Shown here: positions 17,443 through 25,746 of the stretch, in pieces
Numbering within the stretch: position 1 is the stretch's first letter
Layout: every line of letters begins with the position of its first letter
Assembly: GCA_046349775.1 (NCBI GenBank)
Contig: JAXMBS010000034.1
Span: forward strand, 1 to 57,618
From: JAEUIG01 sp046349775
GTDB taxonomy: Bacteria; Planctomycetota; Planctomycetia; Planctomycetales; Planctomycetaceae
Length of the DNA: 57,618 nucleotides
Reading direction: 5' to 3'
The notes under the pieces: model-generated
The model's input: only the letters and a program-made list of their open reading frames with translations
Databases searched by the model: none
Told to the model about the DNA's origin: nothing
Program-made: the position numbers and the translations under genes

Positions 17443-19812
17443 ATGGAACGGGGACGATTCCGGCTCTTCCTATCGTTCGGCGCTGTCGCGCCGGTTCTGG
17501 CGATCCTCGCCGCAGCAGCCGCACGCGCCGGCGCCCCGGCCGAACCGAAGCCGATGGAGACCCCGGCGCCGCGTGCACTGGCGCCGCAGCAGTTCGGCGA
17601 TGAGCCCATCGAACCTTTCGAGCCGCTCCAGCCGCTGCCGGCCGACGACAAAATGCATCGTGCCGCGCGGGCCTGGTACATGACCGGCAAGGTCTACGAG
17701 GCGCGCGCCGACTCCGATCAGTCCGCACTGGAGCACGCGGTCGCAGCGTACCGCAAAGCGGTCGAACTCGACCCGGGAGCGCTGAAGATTTACGAAGCTC
17801 TGATTCCGGTGCTCTATGCCCAGAACCAGAAGCCCGAGGCGCGAAAGTTCGCCCTGCAGGCGGCCGGCCAGACGAATGCCGGTCTCCGACTCGTCCGGGG
17901 GCTGGCGGCCGTGATGGCCCGCGGCGACAGTCTGCAGGATGCCGCGGCAATGCTCCGCGAGGCCGTGGCCCTCCCGCATTTTGATCCGCAAGACCTGACC
18001 GGGCTGCTCGTGCATCGCGACCTGGGGATGTATCTGCACCTAAGCGAACAGCCGGGGGAGGCCGCCAAATCGTATCAGCTCGTTTTTGCGGCGCTGCAGC
18101 CCGAACGCATGCCACCGTTGACCGAAGCGCAACGCCACGAGCTTCTCGGGGACGCCGGCAAGCTGTACGACGAATTCGGCAAGACGTTTCTCGATGCCAA
18201 GTTGCCCGACCTGGCCGTGCAGGCGTTCAGCGAGGCGGCGAAGTTCAATACCGGCCGGCCCGGCATCCACAGCTACAACCTGGCGCTTGTGTACCGAGAG
18301 ACCGGCAAGCCCGAACAGGCGTTGTCGGAACTGGAACAGTATTTTGCCGCGCAGCTCCAGTCCAAAGGACGCGACGCGTATCAATTGCTGAAAGACCTGC
18401 TCGCCGACCTGAACCGGTCCGACGAGTTGCTGCCGAGGCTGGAGACCCTGCACCAGCAGGATTCGCGGAACGCGTTCCTCGCCTATTTCCTGGGGGACGA
18501 ATACCTCTCCCGCGAACAGTTCGACAAGGCCCAGGCGCTGTTCGAACAGACGCTCGGTGCGTCGTCTGACCCACGCGGGCTTGTGGGACTGATCCCGGTT
18601 TACCGCAGGCAGCACAAGTTTGCCGAGCTGGTCGACGTTCTCGGAAAGGTGTACCCGCAGATTCCGGAAGATCGCTCAGCTGAGGATCTGCAGAAGCTGT
18701 TGCCGGACGCCCGCGTCATCGTCCAGCGGTATGAAACCGAAATCGATGCGCTCGGCAAGGATGCAGAAACTCTCGACGGCCTGATGCAGATCGGCCGCCA
18801 GCGAGAGAAGGCGAATCCCCCCATCGAACTTGCGCAGGCCTACATGCTGGGGAAGCTGGCGGTGTCCGCGAAGCGCACGGACGACGCCGTGTTTTTCTAC
18901 CGGTTGACGATGTCGATGCTCAACCAGCCGATGCTCAACGTCTATCGCGAACTGGGGGAGTACCTCATCGATCAGAAGAAGTATGCCGACGCCGCGCAGG
19001 TTTTCCGCGAAGCCACCGAGAAGCCCGAGTTCGAGCAGGCGCGATGGGTCCTGCTGTACTTCCTGACGTATCCGCTGGAGTTCGGAGGCAAGACCGACGA
19101 GGCGTTGCAGGCGATCACCGAGGCGCGTGGTTCGCAGCCGGACAACCCGCAGCTCCACTTCCAGCATGCCTGGATTCTCTACCACGCCCAGCGCTGGAAT
19201 GACGCGGAACCGATCCTCAAGGAGATCGTCGGCCGGTACAAGGGGGACGCAGACAGCGAAAAGATCGTCCGCCAGTCGCAGTTCAGCCTGTCGAATCTGT
19301 ACGTGCAGCGGGGCGAGGTGGAACGCGGCGAAGAGGTGCTGCAGGACGTCCTCAAAGAGATTCCCGACAATCCCCAGGCAAACAACGACCTGGGATACCT
19401 GTGGGCCGACAAGAACAAGAACCTGGATCAGGCCCGCGGCATGATCGAGAAGGCGCTGGCCGCCGAACCGACCAACCCGGCCTACCTCGACAGCATGGGC
19501 TGGGTGCTGTACCGGCTGGAGCAGTTTGCCGACGCCCGCACGCATCTGGAAAAGGCCACACAGCAGGAGGGGGGGGATGACAGCACGATTTTCGACCACC
19601 TGGGGGACGTCCTGATCAAGCTCGACTTGAAGGAAGACGCCGCCAAGGCCTGGCGCAAGGCCCTCGAGATCGAGCATGGCAAGTCCCGGCCTGATGAACA
19701 CGTGCTGAAACGCATCACCGAGAAACTGCCGGCCGAGTCGACCACGCCGCCCCCCCCCTCCGGCGAGCGAATCGAAATCCGCGACCCCCTGAACCGCATC
19801 ACTCCGTGCTGA
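17443..19812 (+). CDS. Large secreted tetratricopeptide-repeat protein
   Basis: A 789-residue protein with an N-terminal signal (about 5-27, RLFLSFGAVAPVLAILAAAA). The remainder is nearly all helical TPR, clear at about 90-150 (AVAAYRKAVELDPGALKIYE), 270-300 (YNLALVYRETGKPEQALSEL), 345-370 (LGDEYLSREQFDKAQALFEQ), 565-600 (HAWILYHAQRWNDAEPILKE) and 640-750 (NNDLGYLWADKNKNLDQARG, DSMGWVLYRLEQFADARTHL). This domain acts as a protein-protein scaffold, here probably periplasmic. It is the last long gene before yebC (16 bp spacing). The exact partners are unknown. Confidence 0.9.
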   Translation: MERGRFRLFLSFGAVAPVLAILAAAAARAGAPAEPKPMETPAPRALAPQQFGDEPIEPFEPLQPLPADDKMHRAARAWYMTGKVYEARADSDQSALEHAVAAYRKAVELDPGALKIYEALIPVLYAQNQKPEARKFALQAAGQTNAGLRLVRGLAAVMARGDSLQDAAAMLREAVALPHFDPQDLTGLLVHRDLGMYLHLSEQPGEAAKSYQLVFAALQPERMPPLTEAQRHELLGDAGKLYDEFGKTFLDAKLPDLAVQAFSEAAKFNTGRPGIHSYNLALVYRETGKPEQALSELEQYFAAQLQSKGRDAYQLLKDLLADLNRSDELLPRLETLHQQDSRNAFLAYFLGDEYLSREQFDKAQALFEQTLGASSDPRGLVGLIPVYRRQHKFAELVDVLGKVYPQIPEDRSAEDLQKLLPDARVIVQRYETEIDALGKDAETLDGLMQIGRQREKANPPIELAQAYMLGKLAVSAKRTDDAVFFYRLTMSMLNQPMLNVYRELGEYLIDQKKYADAAQVFREATEKPEFEQARWVLLYFLTYPLEFGGKTDEALQAITEARGSQPDNPQLHFQHAWILYHAQRWNDAEPILKEIVGRYKGDADSEKIVRQSQFSLSNLYVQRGEVERGEEVLQDVLKEIPDNPQANNDLGYLWADKNKNLDQARGMIEKALAAEPTNPAYLDSMGWVLYRLEQFADARTHLEKATQQEGGDDSTIFDHLGDVLIKLDLKEDAAKAWRKALEIEHGKSRPDEHVLKRITEKLPAESTTPPPPSGERIEIRDPLNRITPC

Positions 19813-19828
19813 TCGTTGAGAGCTTCTG

Positions 19829-20581
19829 ATGGCCGGACATTCCCACTCCGCCAACATCGCGCATCGCAAGGGGCGGGTCGACAAGCTGCGCGGCGCGCTG
19901 TTTGGCAAGCTGAGTCGCGCCATCATCGTCGCGGCGCGCCGCGGTGGCCCCGATCCGACCGGGAACATTGCGCTGCGGGTCGCGATCGAGAAGGCCCGCA
20001 AGAACAGCATGCCCAAGGACAACATCGAGCGCGCCGTCAAACGCGGCTCGGGCGCCGCGGATGGGCAGGATTACTCCGAAGTCACGTACGAGGGATACGG
20101 CGCCGGCGGGGTTGCCATTCTGTGCGATGCCCTCACCGACAACCGCAACCGTACGGCCGGCGAATTGCGCAAGACGTTTGAAGTCCACGGAGGCAATCTG
20201 GGAGGGGCCGGTTGCGTCGCCTGGATGTTTGAACGCAAAGGCGTGTTGACCCTGTCCAAGGCGGCGGTCACCGAGGAACGATTGTTCGAGGTCGCTCTGG
20301 ACGCCGGCGCCGACGACGTCAAGGACGTCGGCGAGTCGTTTGAAATCACCTGTCCGCCCGAGGCGTACCTTGCGGTGGCCGATGCTCTGCAGCAGTCGGG
20401 CCTGACACCGCAGTCCAGTGAGTTGACGCGGATTCCGTCGAATACCGTCGCTGTCGACGGCGAAAACGCCCGCCGGGTTCTCAAGCTCATCGACGCGCTG
20501 GAGGAGAACGAGGACGTCCAGACGGTAACGGCCAACTACGACATGCCCGAAGCGGTCCTTCAGGCCGCCTTGGAGGACTAG
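19829..20581 (+). CDS. yebC: YebC/PmpR family regulator or translation factor
   Basis: A 250-residue YebC family protein: MAGHSHSANIAHRKGRVDK at the N-terminus (typical MAGHSKW.NI.HRK), NSMPKDNIERAVKRGSG, then YEGYGAGGVAILCDALTDN and NRTAGELRKTFEVHGGNLGG. Members were described as DNA-binding regulators; more recent work points to relief of ribosome stalling at difficult sequences such as polyproline. A place at the end of a translation-factor cluster fits the second view. Length and motifs are normal. Confidence 0.95.
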   Translation: MAGHSHSANIAHRKGRVDKLRGALFGKLSRAIIVAARRGGPDPTGNIALRVAIEKARKNSMPKDNIERAVKRGSGAADGQDYSEVTYEGYGAGGVAILCDALTDNRNRTAGELRKTFEVHGGNLGGAGCVAWMFERKGVLTLSKAAVTEERLFEVALDAGADDVKDVGESFEITCPPEAYLAVADALQQSGLTPQSSELTRIPSNTVAVDGENARRVLKLIDALEENEDVQTVTANYDMPEAVLQAALED

Positions 20582-20684
20582 CGGCTGCTCCGGTGGTCGC
20601 AGCCACTTTTGCCCGGTCACCCTGCGGGCTGCAACGGTCAATCCGGCTCGACCGTCGAATTCCGTCAAATCCTGCGGCAGGCCC

Positions 20685-20715
20685 TTGTCTGCGACGCCTG
20701 GCAATCGGATATAAT
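20685..20715 (+). promoter_or_regulatory. Promoter for the CCFG-protein pair
   Basis: A perfect TATAAT (20710-20715) with TTGTCT 19 bases upstream, a slightly long spacer. Transcription would start near 20722; the first gene begins at 20793 behind a GGGGAGG ribosome site. Confidence 0.55.
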
Positions 20716-20792
20716 TGTGAGGTTATCCGTTCATCCGGCGGGTTCGTTTTCTGCGCCGGGACTGGTCGTTTCGTCACCGTTGGGGAGGACTT

Positions 20793-21512
20793 ATGTCGTC
20801 GCAGGTTGCGGAAATGAACGATTCGTATTCACCCGATTATGCTTCGCCTGCTGGAGAGACTTTTGACTATCGGCCGGTGCCGGTCCTGGCTGTCGTCGCC
20901 ATGGTGCTGGGTCTGCTGTCGGTCATGGCGTTTTTCGGCATCACGGGGATGATCGTGGCCACGGTCGGCATCGTGATCAGCGGGATCAGCCTGCTGAAGA
21001 TCCTGCGGGCCCGCGGCGAACTGGGCGGCCGCCGGCTCGCCACCATCGGTCTCGCCTGCTCCGTCCTGTTTCTCGGCTCCGGTGTCGCCTATCAGCGGCA
21101 CTTGTATGTCAATGAAGTCCCCGCCGGGTTCGAGCGCGTCAGCTTCACGCAGGACATCGCCAAGAAGGCGTTTGTCGTCTTCAACGGCCAGCAGCAGGTC
21201 AGTCCGGACGTCCATAAGCTCGTCGGCAAGCAGATTTTCGTTAAGGGCTTCATGTACCCGACGGGCGAAGTGGAAGCGCTGCAGGCGTTTCTCATGTGCC
21301 GTGACAGCGGAACCTGTTGCTTCGGCGGTGAGCCCCCCATCCAGGACCGGATTGGCGTAGTCATGCTGGATGGCAAAACCGTAGACTACTTTCCAGGTCG
21401 CGTGGCCGTGGCCGGTGAGTTTGCGCTCAATCCCGAATACAAAGGCGGCAAACTCGACCCGGTGTTTCTGCTGAAGTGCCGTATCGTCAACAAGTCCCAG
21501 ACGGCGTTCTGA
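20793..21512 (+). CDS. Membrane protein with DUF4190-like N-terminus and DUF3299-like CCFG domain
   Basis: A 239-residue protein. A cytoplasmic start is followed by two or three transmembrane helices (about 30-95; VLAVVAMVLGLLSVMAFFG, GMIVATVGIVISGISLL, then LATIGLACSVLFLGSGVAY), the DUF4190 pattern. The outer domain (about 110-239) has KQIFVKGFMYPTGE and CRDSGTCCFGGEPPIQDRIG, resembling DUF3299. Its stop overlaps the next gene's start (TGATG), and that gene encodes a lipoprotein with the same CCFG domain, so the two probably work together at the membrane surface. The paired cysteines could bind a metal or form a disulfide. Confidence 0.7.
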   Translation: MSSQVAEMNDSYSPDYASPAGETFDYRPVPVLAVVAMVLGLLSVMAFFGITGMIVATVGIVISGISLLKILRARGELGGRRLATIGLACSVLFLGSGVAYQRHLYVNEVPAGFERVSFTQDIAKKAFVVFNGQQQVSPDVHKLVGKQIFVKGFMYPTGEVEALQAFLMCRDSGTCCFGGEPPIQDRIGVVMLDGKTVDYFPGRVAVAGEFALNPEYKGGKLDPVFLLKCRIVNKSQTAF

Positions 21513-22390
21513 TGATTCACGCACGGCGGCTGCTGACGGCATCACTCCTGGGAGGCTATCTGACGGTGGCCGCCGGCTGTGGCAACGGCGACACGCACGG
21601 AGCGCAGTACGCCGTTGCAAACGACGGTAAGCCGACCATCGCTACTGCGAACGCCGCCAAAGGCGAGCCGGCGGCGGCGGTCGACACCTCCGCAGCGCAA
21701 TCCGCGGCGAATGTGGCCAACTCGGCTGATGCGGCAGCAGCGGTTGCGACCATTCCGGCCCCCGGCGCGTCCGCCGGCGCAGTTGGCGTCGGACAACCGG
21801 CGGCAGCCGGACCGGACCTGACGTCAGAAACCCCCGCTGCCGCAGGGGCGAACGACCCGGCCGGGCCTCTGATCGCTGCCATCGGCACGACGGATGTGGC
21901 GGCCTCGACGCCCGCTCCGGCGGCTGGCCCCCGCGTCCCGAAGCTGCTGATACCGGAAAAGTCCTTCCGCCACGAAGGGGACGCCCTCCGCGTCTCCTAC
22001 GATGACCTCGACCTGCTCAAGGTGCTCAACATGGAGCCGGTCACGCCGAAGGCCCCTGATTTGTTCCCACAGTGGCTGAAGGATCTGGAGGGACAGCGGA
22101 TTCGCATCCGCGGCTATATGCGGCCGGGAGAACTGTCCGAAGGCCTGCCGTTTTTCGTTCTGGCCCGTGACACGAATGCCTGCTGTTTCGGCCCCAACAC
22201 CAAGGCGTACGACATCATCCCCGTCATCATGCGCGAGGGGGTGACGACGGATTACATCCACATGCAGCCGTTCGACATCGTCGGCGTGTTCCATACCGGC
22301 GTCGAAATGGACTTCGCCAACCCCGACAAGGTCGAGTTCCTGTACCGGATCGAGGATGCCGTCCTGATTCGCAAGACGGACGCCCGCTAG
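21512..22390 (+). CDS. Lipoprotein with DUF3299-like CCFG domain
   Basis: A 292-residue lipoprotein. The start at 21512 overlaps the previous stop and gives MIHARRLLTASLLGGYLTVAAGC, with AAGC as lipobox. A long alanine/proline/glycine linker (about 25-145) leads to a C-terminal domain with RIRIRGYMRPGELSEGL, LARDTNACCFGPNTKAYDII and VEMDFANPDKVEFLYRIEDA. This is a paralogue of the outer domain of the gene before it (shared RD...CCFG....D.I). The pair looks like one functional unit; no activity is known to me. Confidence 0.75.
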   Translation: MIHARRLLTASLLGGYLTVAAGCGNGDTHGAQYAVANDGKPTIATANAAKGEPAAAVDTSAAQSAANVANSADAAAAVATIPAPGASAGAVGVGQPAAAGPDLTSETPAAAGANDPAGPLIAAIGTTDVAASTPAPAAGPRVPKLLIPEKSFRHEGDALRVSYDDLDLLKVLNMEPVTPKAPDLFPQWLKDLEGQRIRIRGYMRPGELSEGLPFFVLARDTNACCFGPNTKAYDIIPVIMREGVTTDYIHMQPFDIVGVFHTGVEMDFANPDKVEFLYRIEDAVLIRKTDAR

Positions 22391-22476
22391 CGGCTCCCGC
22401 GGTCTGACGATCGCCAGCCGTTCGCCTGATTCCTCTCGACTATCCTTCCGAACGCAATTTCCAGCAGGTGTCCGCC

Positions 22477-23742
22477 ATGCGTATCGCTCTGTCCCTCCTG
22501 GTCGCCGGACTCGTGGCGGTTGGTGTTTTCAATTCGGCCGTCGGTTGCCCATTCTGCGAGGCACCCTCGCTGACGCTCACTGAGCAGCTCAACCAGGCGG
22601 ATGTCAGCCTGCTGGTGCAGTGGGTCGAGGCGCAGAAGCCGAACAAGGAGAAGGGTTTCTCCGGCGCCACGACCTACGAAGTCGTCGAAGTCGTCCACGA
22701 TGCGGGCAAGGCGTACAAGCCCGGAGCGCGTGTGCTGCTCGACCGTGAACGCGCCGCCAAGCCGGGCGACCTGTTCGTGCTCCTGGGCACGAAGGGGACG
22801 AACGTCGAATGGAGCAGCCCGCTCGCCGTCAGTGAGACCAGCTATCAGTACATCAAGCAGGCGCCGACGCAGGAGACTCCGGCGGCGGAGCGGCTCAAGT
22901 ATTTCGTGAAATTCCTCGAATATCCCGACGCAATGGTCGCGGCAGACGCGTACGGCGAATTCGCCAATGCGCCTTACAAGGACATCGCCCCCGTCAAGGA
23001 CTCTTTCCCGCGCGAAAACCTCCGCAAGTGGCTGTCAGATCCGAATACACCGAAGACCCGGCTCGGCCTGTATGGCCTGATGTTGGGCCTGTGCGGGAAC
23101 GAGGAGGACGCCAAGCTGCTTCGCGACATCATCGAGCAGCCGACTCAGGATTATCGCCTGGGAATCGACGGTCTGATGGCGGGGTACTTGCTGATCAATG
23201 GTGCCGACGGACTGCCGCTGATTGACGACGGCAAACTGCGGAACGCGAACGCCCCGTTCAGCGAAACCTATGCCGGGATGCAGGCGCTGCGGTTTCTATG
23301 GACGTATGCCCCTGAGCGGATTCCGGCCGAGCGCCTGCGCCAGTCGATGCGGATTCTGCTCGATCGGCCGGACCTGGCAGACCTGGTCATCACGGACCTC
23401 GCCCGCTGGGAGGATTGGTCCGTCACCGACCGCCTGATGCAGATGTACGGACACGACGAGTACAACCTGCCGTCCATCAAACGGAATATCGTGCGGTATT
23501 TCCTGGTCGCTGAGCGGGTCAAGCCAAAGCAGGAGGGGGAAGCCCCGCCGGAATCGGCCATCAAAGCGAAGCAGTACCTCGAGAAGATCAAGGAGACCGA
23601 TCCGAAAACCTACGAGGCGGCGAAGCGGTTCTTCATCCTGCCAGGCGGCGCTTCTGATTCCCGCCCAGCTCGGCAGCGAATTGAAGCTCGCGTAGCGTCG
23701 CCGACTTCGCAGGCCGGGCTGGATTGGTTCGCCGGGCTGTAG
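22477..23742 (+). CDS. Secreted planctomycete protein with CPFC motif, function unknown
   Basis: A 421-residue protein. The ATG at 22477, 9 bases after AGCAGG, is preferred to the in-frame GTG at 22468. A signal peptide (about 1-22) ends just before GCPFCEAPSLTLTEQLNQAD, a start seen in conserved planctomycete secreted proteins; the CPFC could be redox-active or metal-binding. Residues 30-130 look like a small beta domain (TTYEVVEVVHDAG, LFVLLGTKG), and 130-400 are helical, HEAT-like pairs. It shares the direction of the CCFG pair 86 bp upstream. I cannot assign a reaction. Confidence 0.7.
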   Translation: MRIALSLLVAGLVAVGVFNSAVGCPFCEAPSLTLTEQLNQADVSLLVQWVEAQKPNKEKGFSGATTYEVVEVVHDAGKAYKPGARVLLDRERAAKPGDLFVLLGTKGTNVEWSSPLAVSETSYQYIKQAPTQETPAAERLKYFVKFLEYPDAMVAADAYGEFANAPYKDIAPVKDSFPRENLRKWLSDPNTPKTRLGLYGLMLGLCGNEEDAKLLRDIIEQPTQDYRLGIDGLMAGYLLINGADGLPLIDDGKLRNANAPFSETYAGMQALRFLWTYAPERIPAERLRQSMRILLDRPDLADLVITDLARWEDWSVTDRLMQMYGHDEYNLPSIKRNIVRYFLVAERVKPKQEGEAPPESAIKAKQYLEKIKETDPKTYEAAKRFFILPGGASDSRPARQRIEARVASPTSQAGLDWFAGL

Positions 23743-23781
23743 ACGGAAGGCTTGGGGGGCTGACGCCCTCCGGCTCCGGAG

Positions 23782-24795
23782 TTACTTCTCGGGCAGCGTC
23801 AGAGTTGTACCCGGCTTCAACCGCCGAGGATCGCCGACGACGTTGCGGTTGGCCTTCCGCAATTTCTCGACGGCACGGACATCCCCGTATTCGCGCACGG
23901 CAATGCCTTCCAGCGTGTCGCCGCGGCGAACCGTGTAGGTGCGACCTGCGCCGTCCGCGGCGCGCTCCTCCTCGCCACTCTTCGCGGCTGATGCATTCAT
24001 CATCGGCAGTTGCAGAGTCCTTTCGCTCGAGGCCGGTTGCGTCTTAAGGAACGGCCGCTGTCCGGCCCGCTGGAACCGACGGGGAGGCTCCTCCGTCGCA
24101 TGCGGCGCTGTTTTCACGTCGCCGCGGGCAGACGTAGGTTCCGAAGCCGCAGTCGCGTCTGCCGCGGACGTCGTTTGTGCGCGGTCGTTCGTGCTCTGTG
24201 ACGAGGCGTGCTCACGGACCGGCACGATCAGCACCATCCCCGGCTGTAGATCGTCAGGAGTCGCCAGGATTTCGCGATTCGCCTCGAACAGTTCGAGATA
24301 GCGCACAGAGTTGCCCAGAAAGTGTGCCGCAAGGCTGCTGAGAGTGTCTCCGGACCGCACGGTGTAATGCTCGACGAGCTGTTCGTCGCGTTCATCAGGG
24401 AGCATTACGTCGGCAGCGGCCGCGATTTCGGCGGGTGCTGCAGAGGAGCTGCCAATTGTCACAGACTCTGGCACCTGAGTCGCAGGAGTCGCTACGGCGA
24501 TTGGTGCCGGCGGTCCAGCGGCCAGATCGAACGTCCCATCGCTGCCGGGGATGATCGCCGGTTCGGCGAGGACGCTCGCGGCGGCGATCGCCGGCTCTGC
24601 AGCAGTTGGGGGCACCGGGTCGGAATTTGTGTACGCGTGGACTGGCAGCTCGTCGATGTCGGCATCGAGTTCCGCGGCGCTCTCGAGCTGCAACAAACGC
24701 TGATCAACGTCGGTCTGCTTGGGAAAGCAGAACGCGGCGGCGAAGCCCAGAACGAGCACGCCGAGCGCGAGGCCAAGCTTGTGATCGCGGTGCAT
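23782..24795 (-). CDS. Secreted or anchored protein with two LysM domains
   Basis: A 337-residue protein. The start at 24795 (MHRDHKLGLALGVLVLGFAA) gives a single N-terminal hydrophobic helix; the longer open frame upstream lacks coding character. A disordered alanine/proline-rich segment is followed by LysM 1 (about 143-190, VEHYTVRSGDTLSSLAAHFLG) and, at the very end, LysM 2 (about 287-337, TYTVRRGDTLEGIAVREYGD). LysM binds GlcNAc-containing glycans such as peptidoglycan, so a cell-wall-associated scaffold is likely. It is convergent with the CPFC protein (39 bp between stops). Confidence 0.85.
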   Translation of the reverse strand: MHRDHKLGLALGVLVLGFAAAFCFPKQTDVDQRLLQLESAAELDADIDELPVHAYTNSDPVPPTAAEPAIAAASVLAEPAIIPGSDGTFDLAAGPPAPIAVATPATQVPESVTIGSSSAAPAEIAAAADVMLPDERDEQLVEHYTVRSGDTLSSLAAHFLGNSVRYLELFEANREILATPDDLQPGMVLIVPVREHASSQSTNDRAQTTSAADATAASEPTSARGDVKTAPHATEEPPRRFQRAGQRPFLKTQPASSERTLQLPMMNASAAKSGEEERAADGAGRTYTVRRGDTLEGIAVREYGDVRAVEKLRKANRNVVGDPRRLKPGTTLTLPEK

Positions 24796-25064
24796 AAGGG
24801 CTGCTAGTTCTAACGTAGGTGCGGACGCGCCTGTCCTCCCGATCGCCGCGCGGTATCCGCGACGTTCGATCGAGTCAAACCCTGCCGCATCCCTGGCAGT
24901 CAGCAGAACGTTCCACGGAACCACCAGACATCGCAGCCTGATCGCGATTTCCAACAATGGATCCGGTTCGGCGCCTTTTCGCCGGTGTCCCACCTTCGAA
25001 TTATCGGGTGCACACCGCGAGCCGATTGACCGGCATGAGGAAATCCGTACCTGCGCCGACGGAA

Positions 25065-25472
25065 TCATGAAGCGCGGGGCGGTTCCGCAGATTCTGACGA
25101 CGTTGCGTCCGGCAGATTCGCTTCCCGCTTCTCGGTTCCGCCGAAAAGCCACGAATCTCCCTCAATTCCGCTTGCCAATTCGGCGAACAGCAGGTCGCGG
25201 GTGCCTGCAAGCGAATATCGACCCTGAAAAGTCGGAGGCAATTGTGCGTAAGTCCCGTAGTCCCAACGAGCTACGATTCCCCTCCCGCCACTGACTGGAC
25301 CTTCGTAGTCCAGGTACTTGAGCCGGTGGTCGGCCAGCCGCTCAGCAGGAACGCGGCGGCCCGTCGCTGGCTCGTTCAGCAGCCGCCAGGTGCGCAGGAC
25401 GCCGCCGGATTCCAGCATCAGATCCCAATGCGGGAACGGATGATCGTGTGTGAGGATGACGTAGCGTGGCAT
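25065..25472 (-). CDS. Stand-alone LigD-type 3'-phosphoesterase domain protein
   Basis: A 135-residue protein matching the phosphoesterase domain that in LigD precedes the ligase and trims 3' ends during non-homologous end joining. Visible motifs: PRYVILTHDHPFPHWDLMLE (the family's HD..HWDL.LE), then LRTWRLL and LKYLDYEGPVSGGRG. No ligase or polymerase domain is attached and no Ku gene is nearby. Such free-standing copies are common in planctomycetes. The last 25 residues are low complexity. The gene is divergent from the M48-like lipoprotein. Confidence 0.8.
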   Translation of the reverse strand: MPRYVILTHDHPFPHWDLMLESGGVLRTWRLLNEPATGRRVPAERLADHRLKYLDYEGPVSGGRGIVARWDYGTYAQLPPTFQGRYSLAGTRDLLFAELASGIEGDSWLFGGTEKREANLPDATSSESAEPPRAS

Positions 25473-25746
25473 GTAATCGCCGGAAATTCTTGCCCGCGAA
25501 ACCCCCAGCGGCGCTGCGGGCGGTGCATCACACCATCAGACGGAAACCGAGAGTGGAACAACCCCTCAAATCGCTCTTGTGTCGTTTTTCGTCCGCCGCT
25601 AACCTCCGCTCCCCTCCTCGAATTCTCAACGGACTTTCTGCACTTCAACTTCCCTCACGGCACAGTCAGCCTGAATTGATTCGGGCTGCCAGTCGCCGAC
25701 GTCTCGTTTCGCATTGTACGCGCACCCATCACCAGACGGTGGATGC

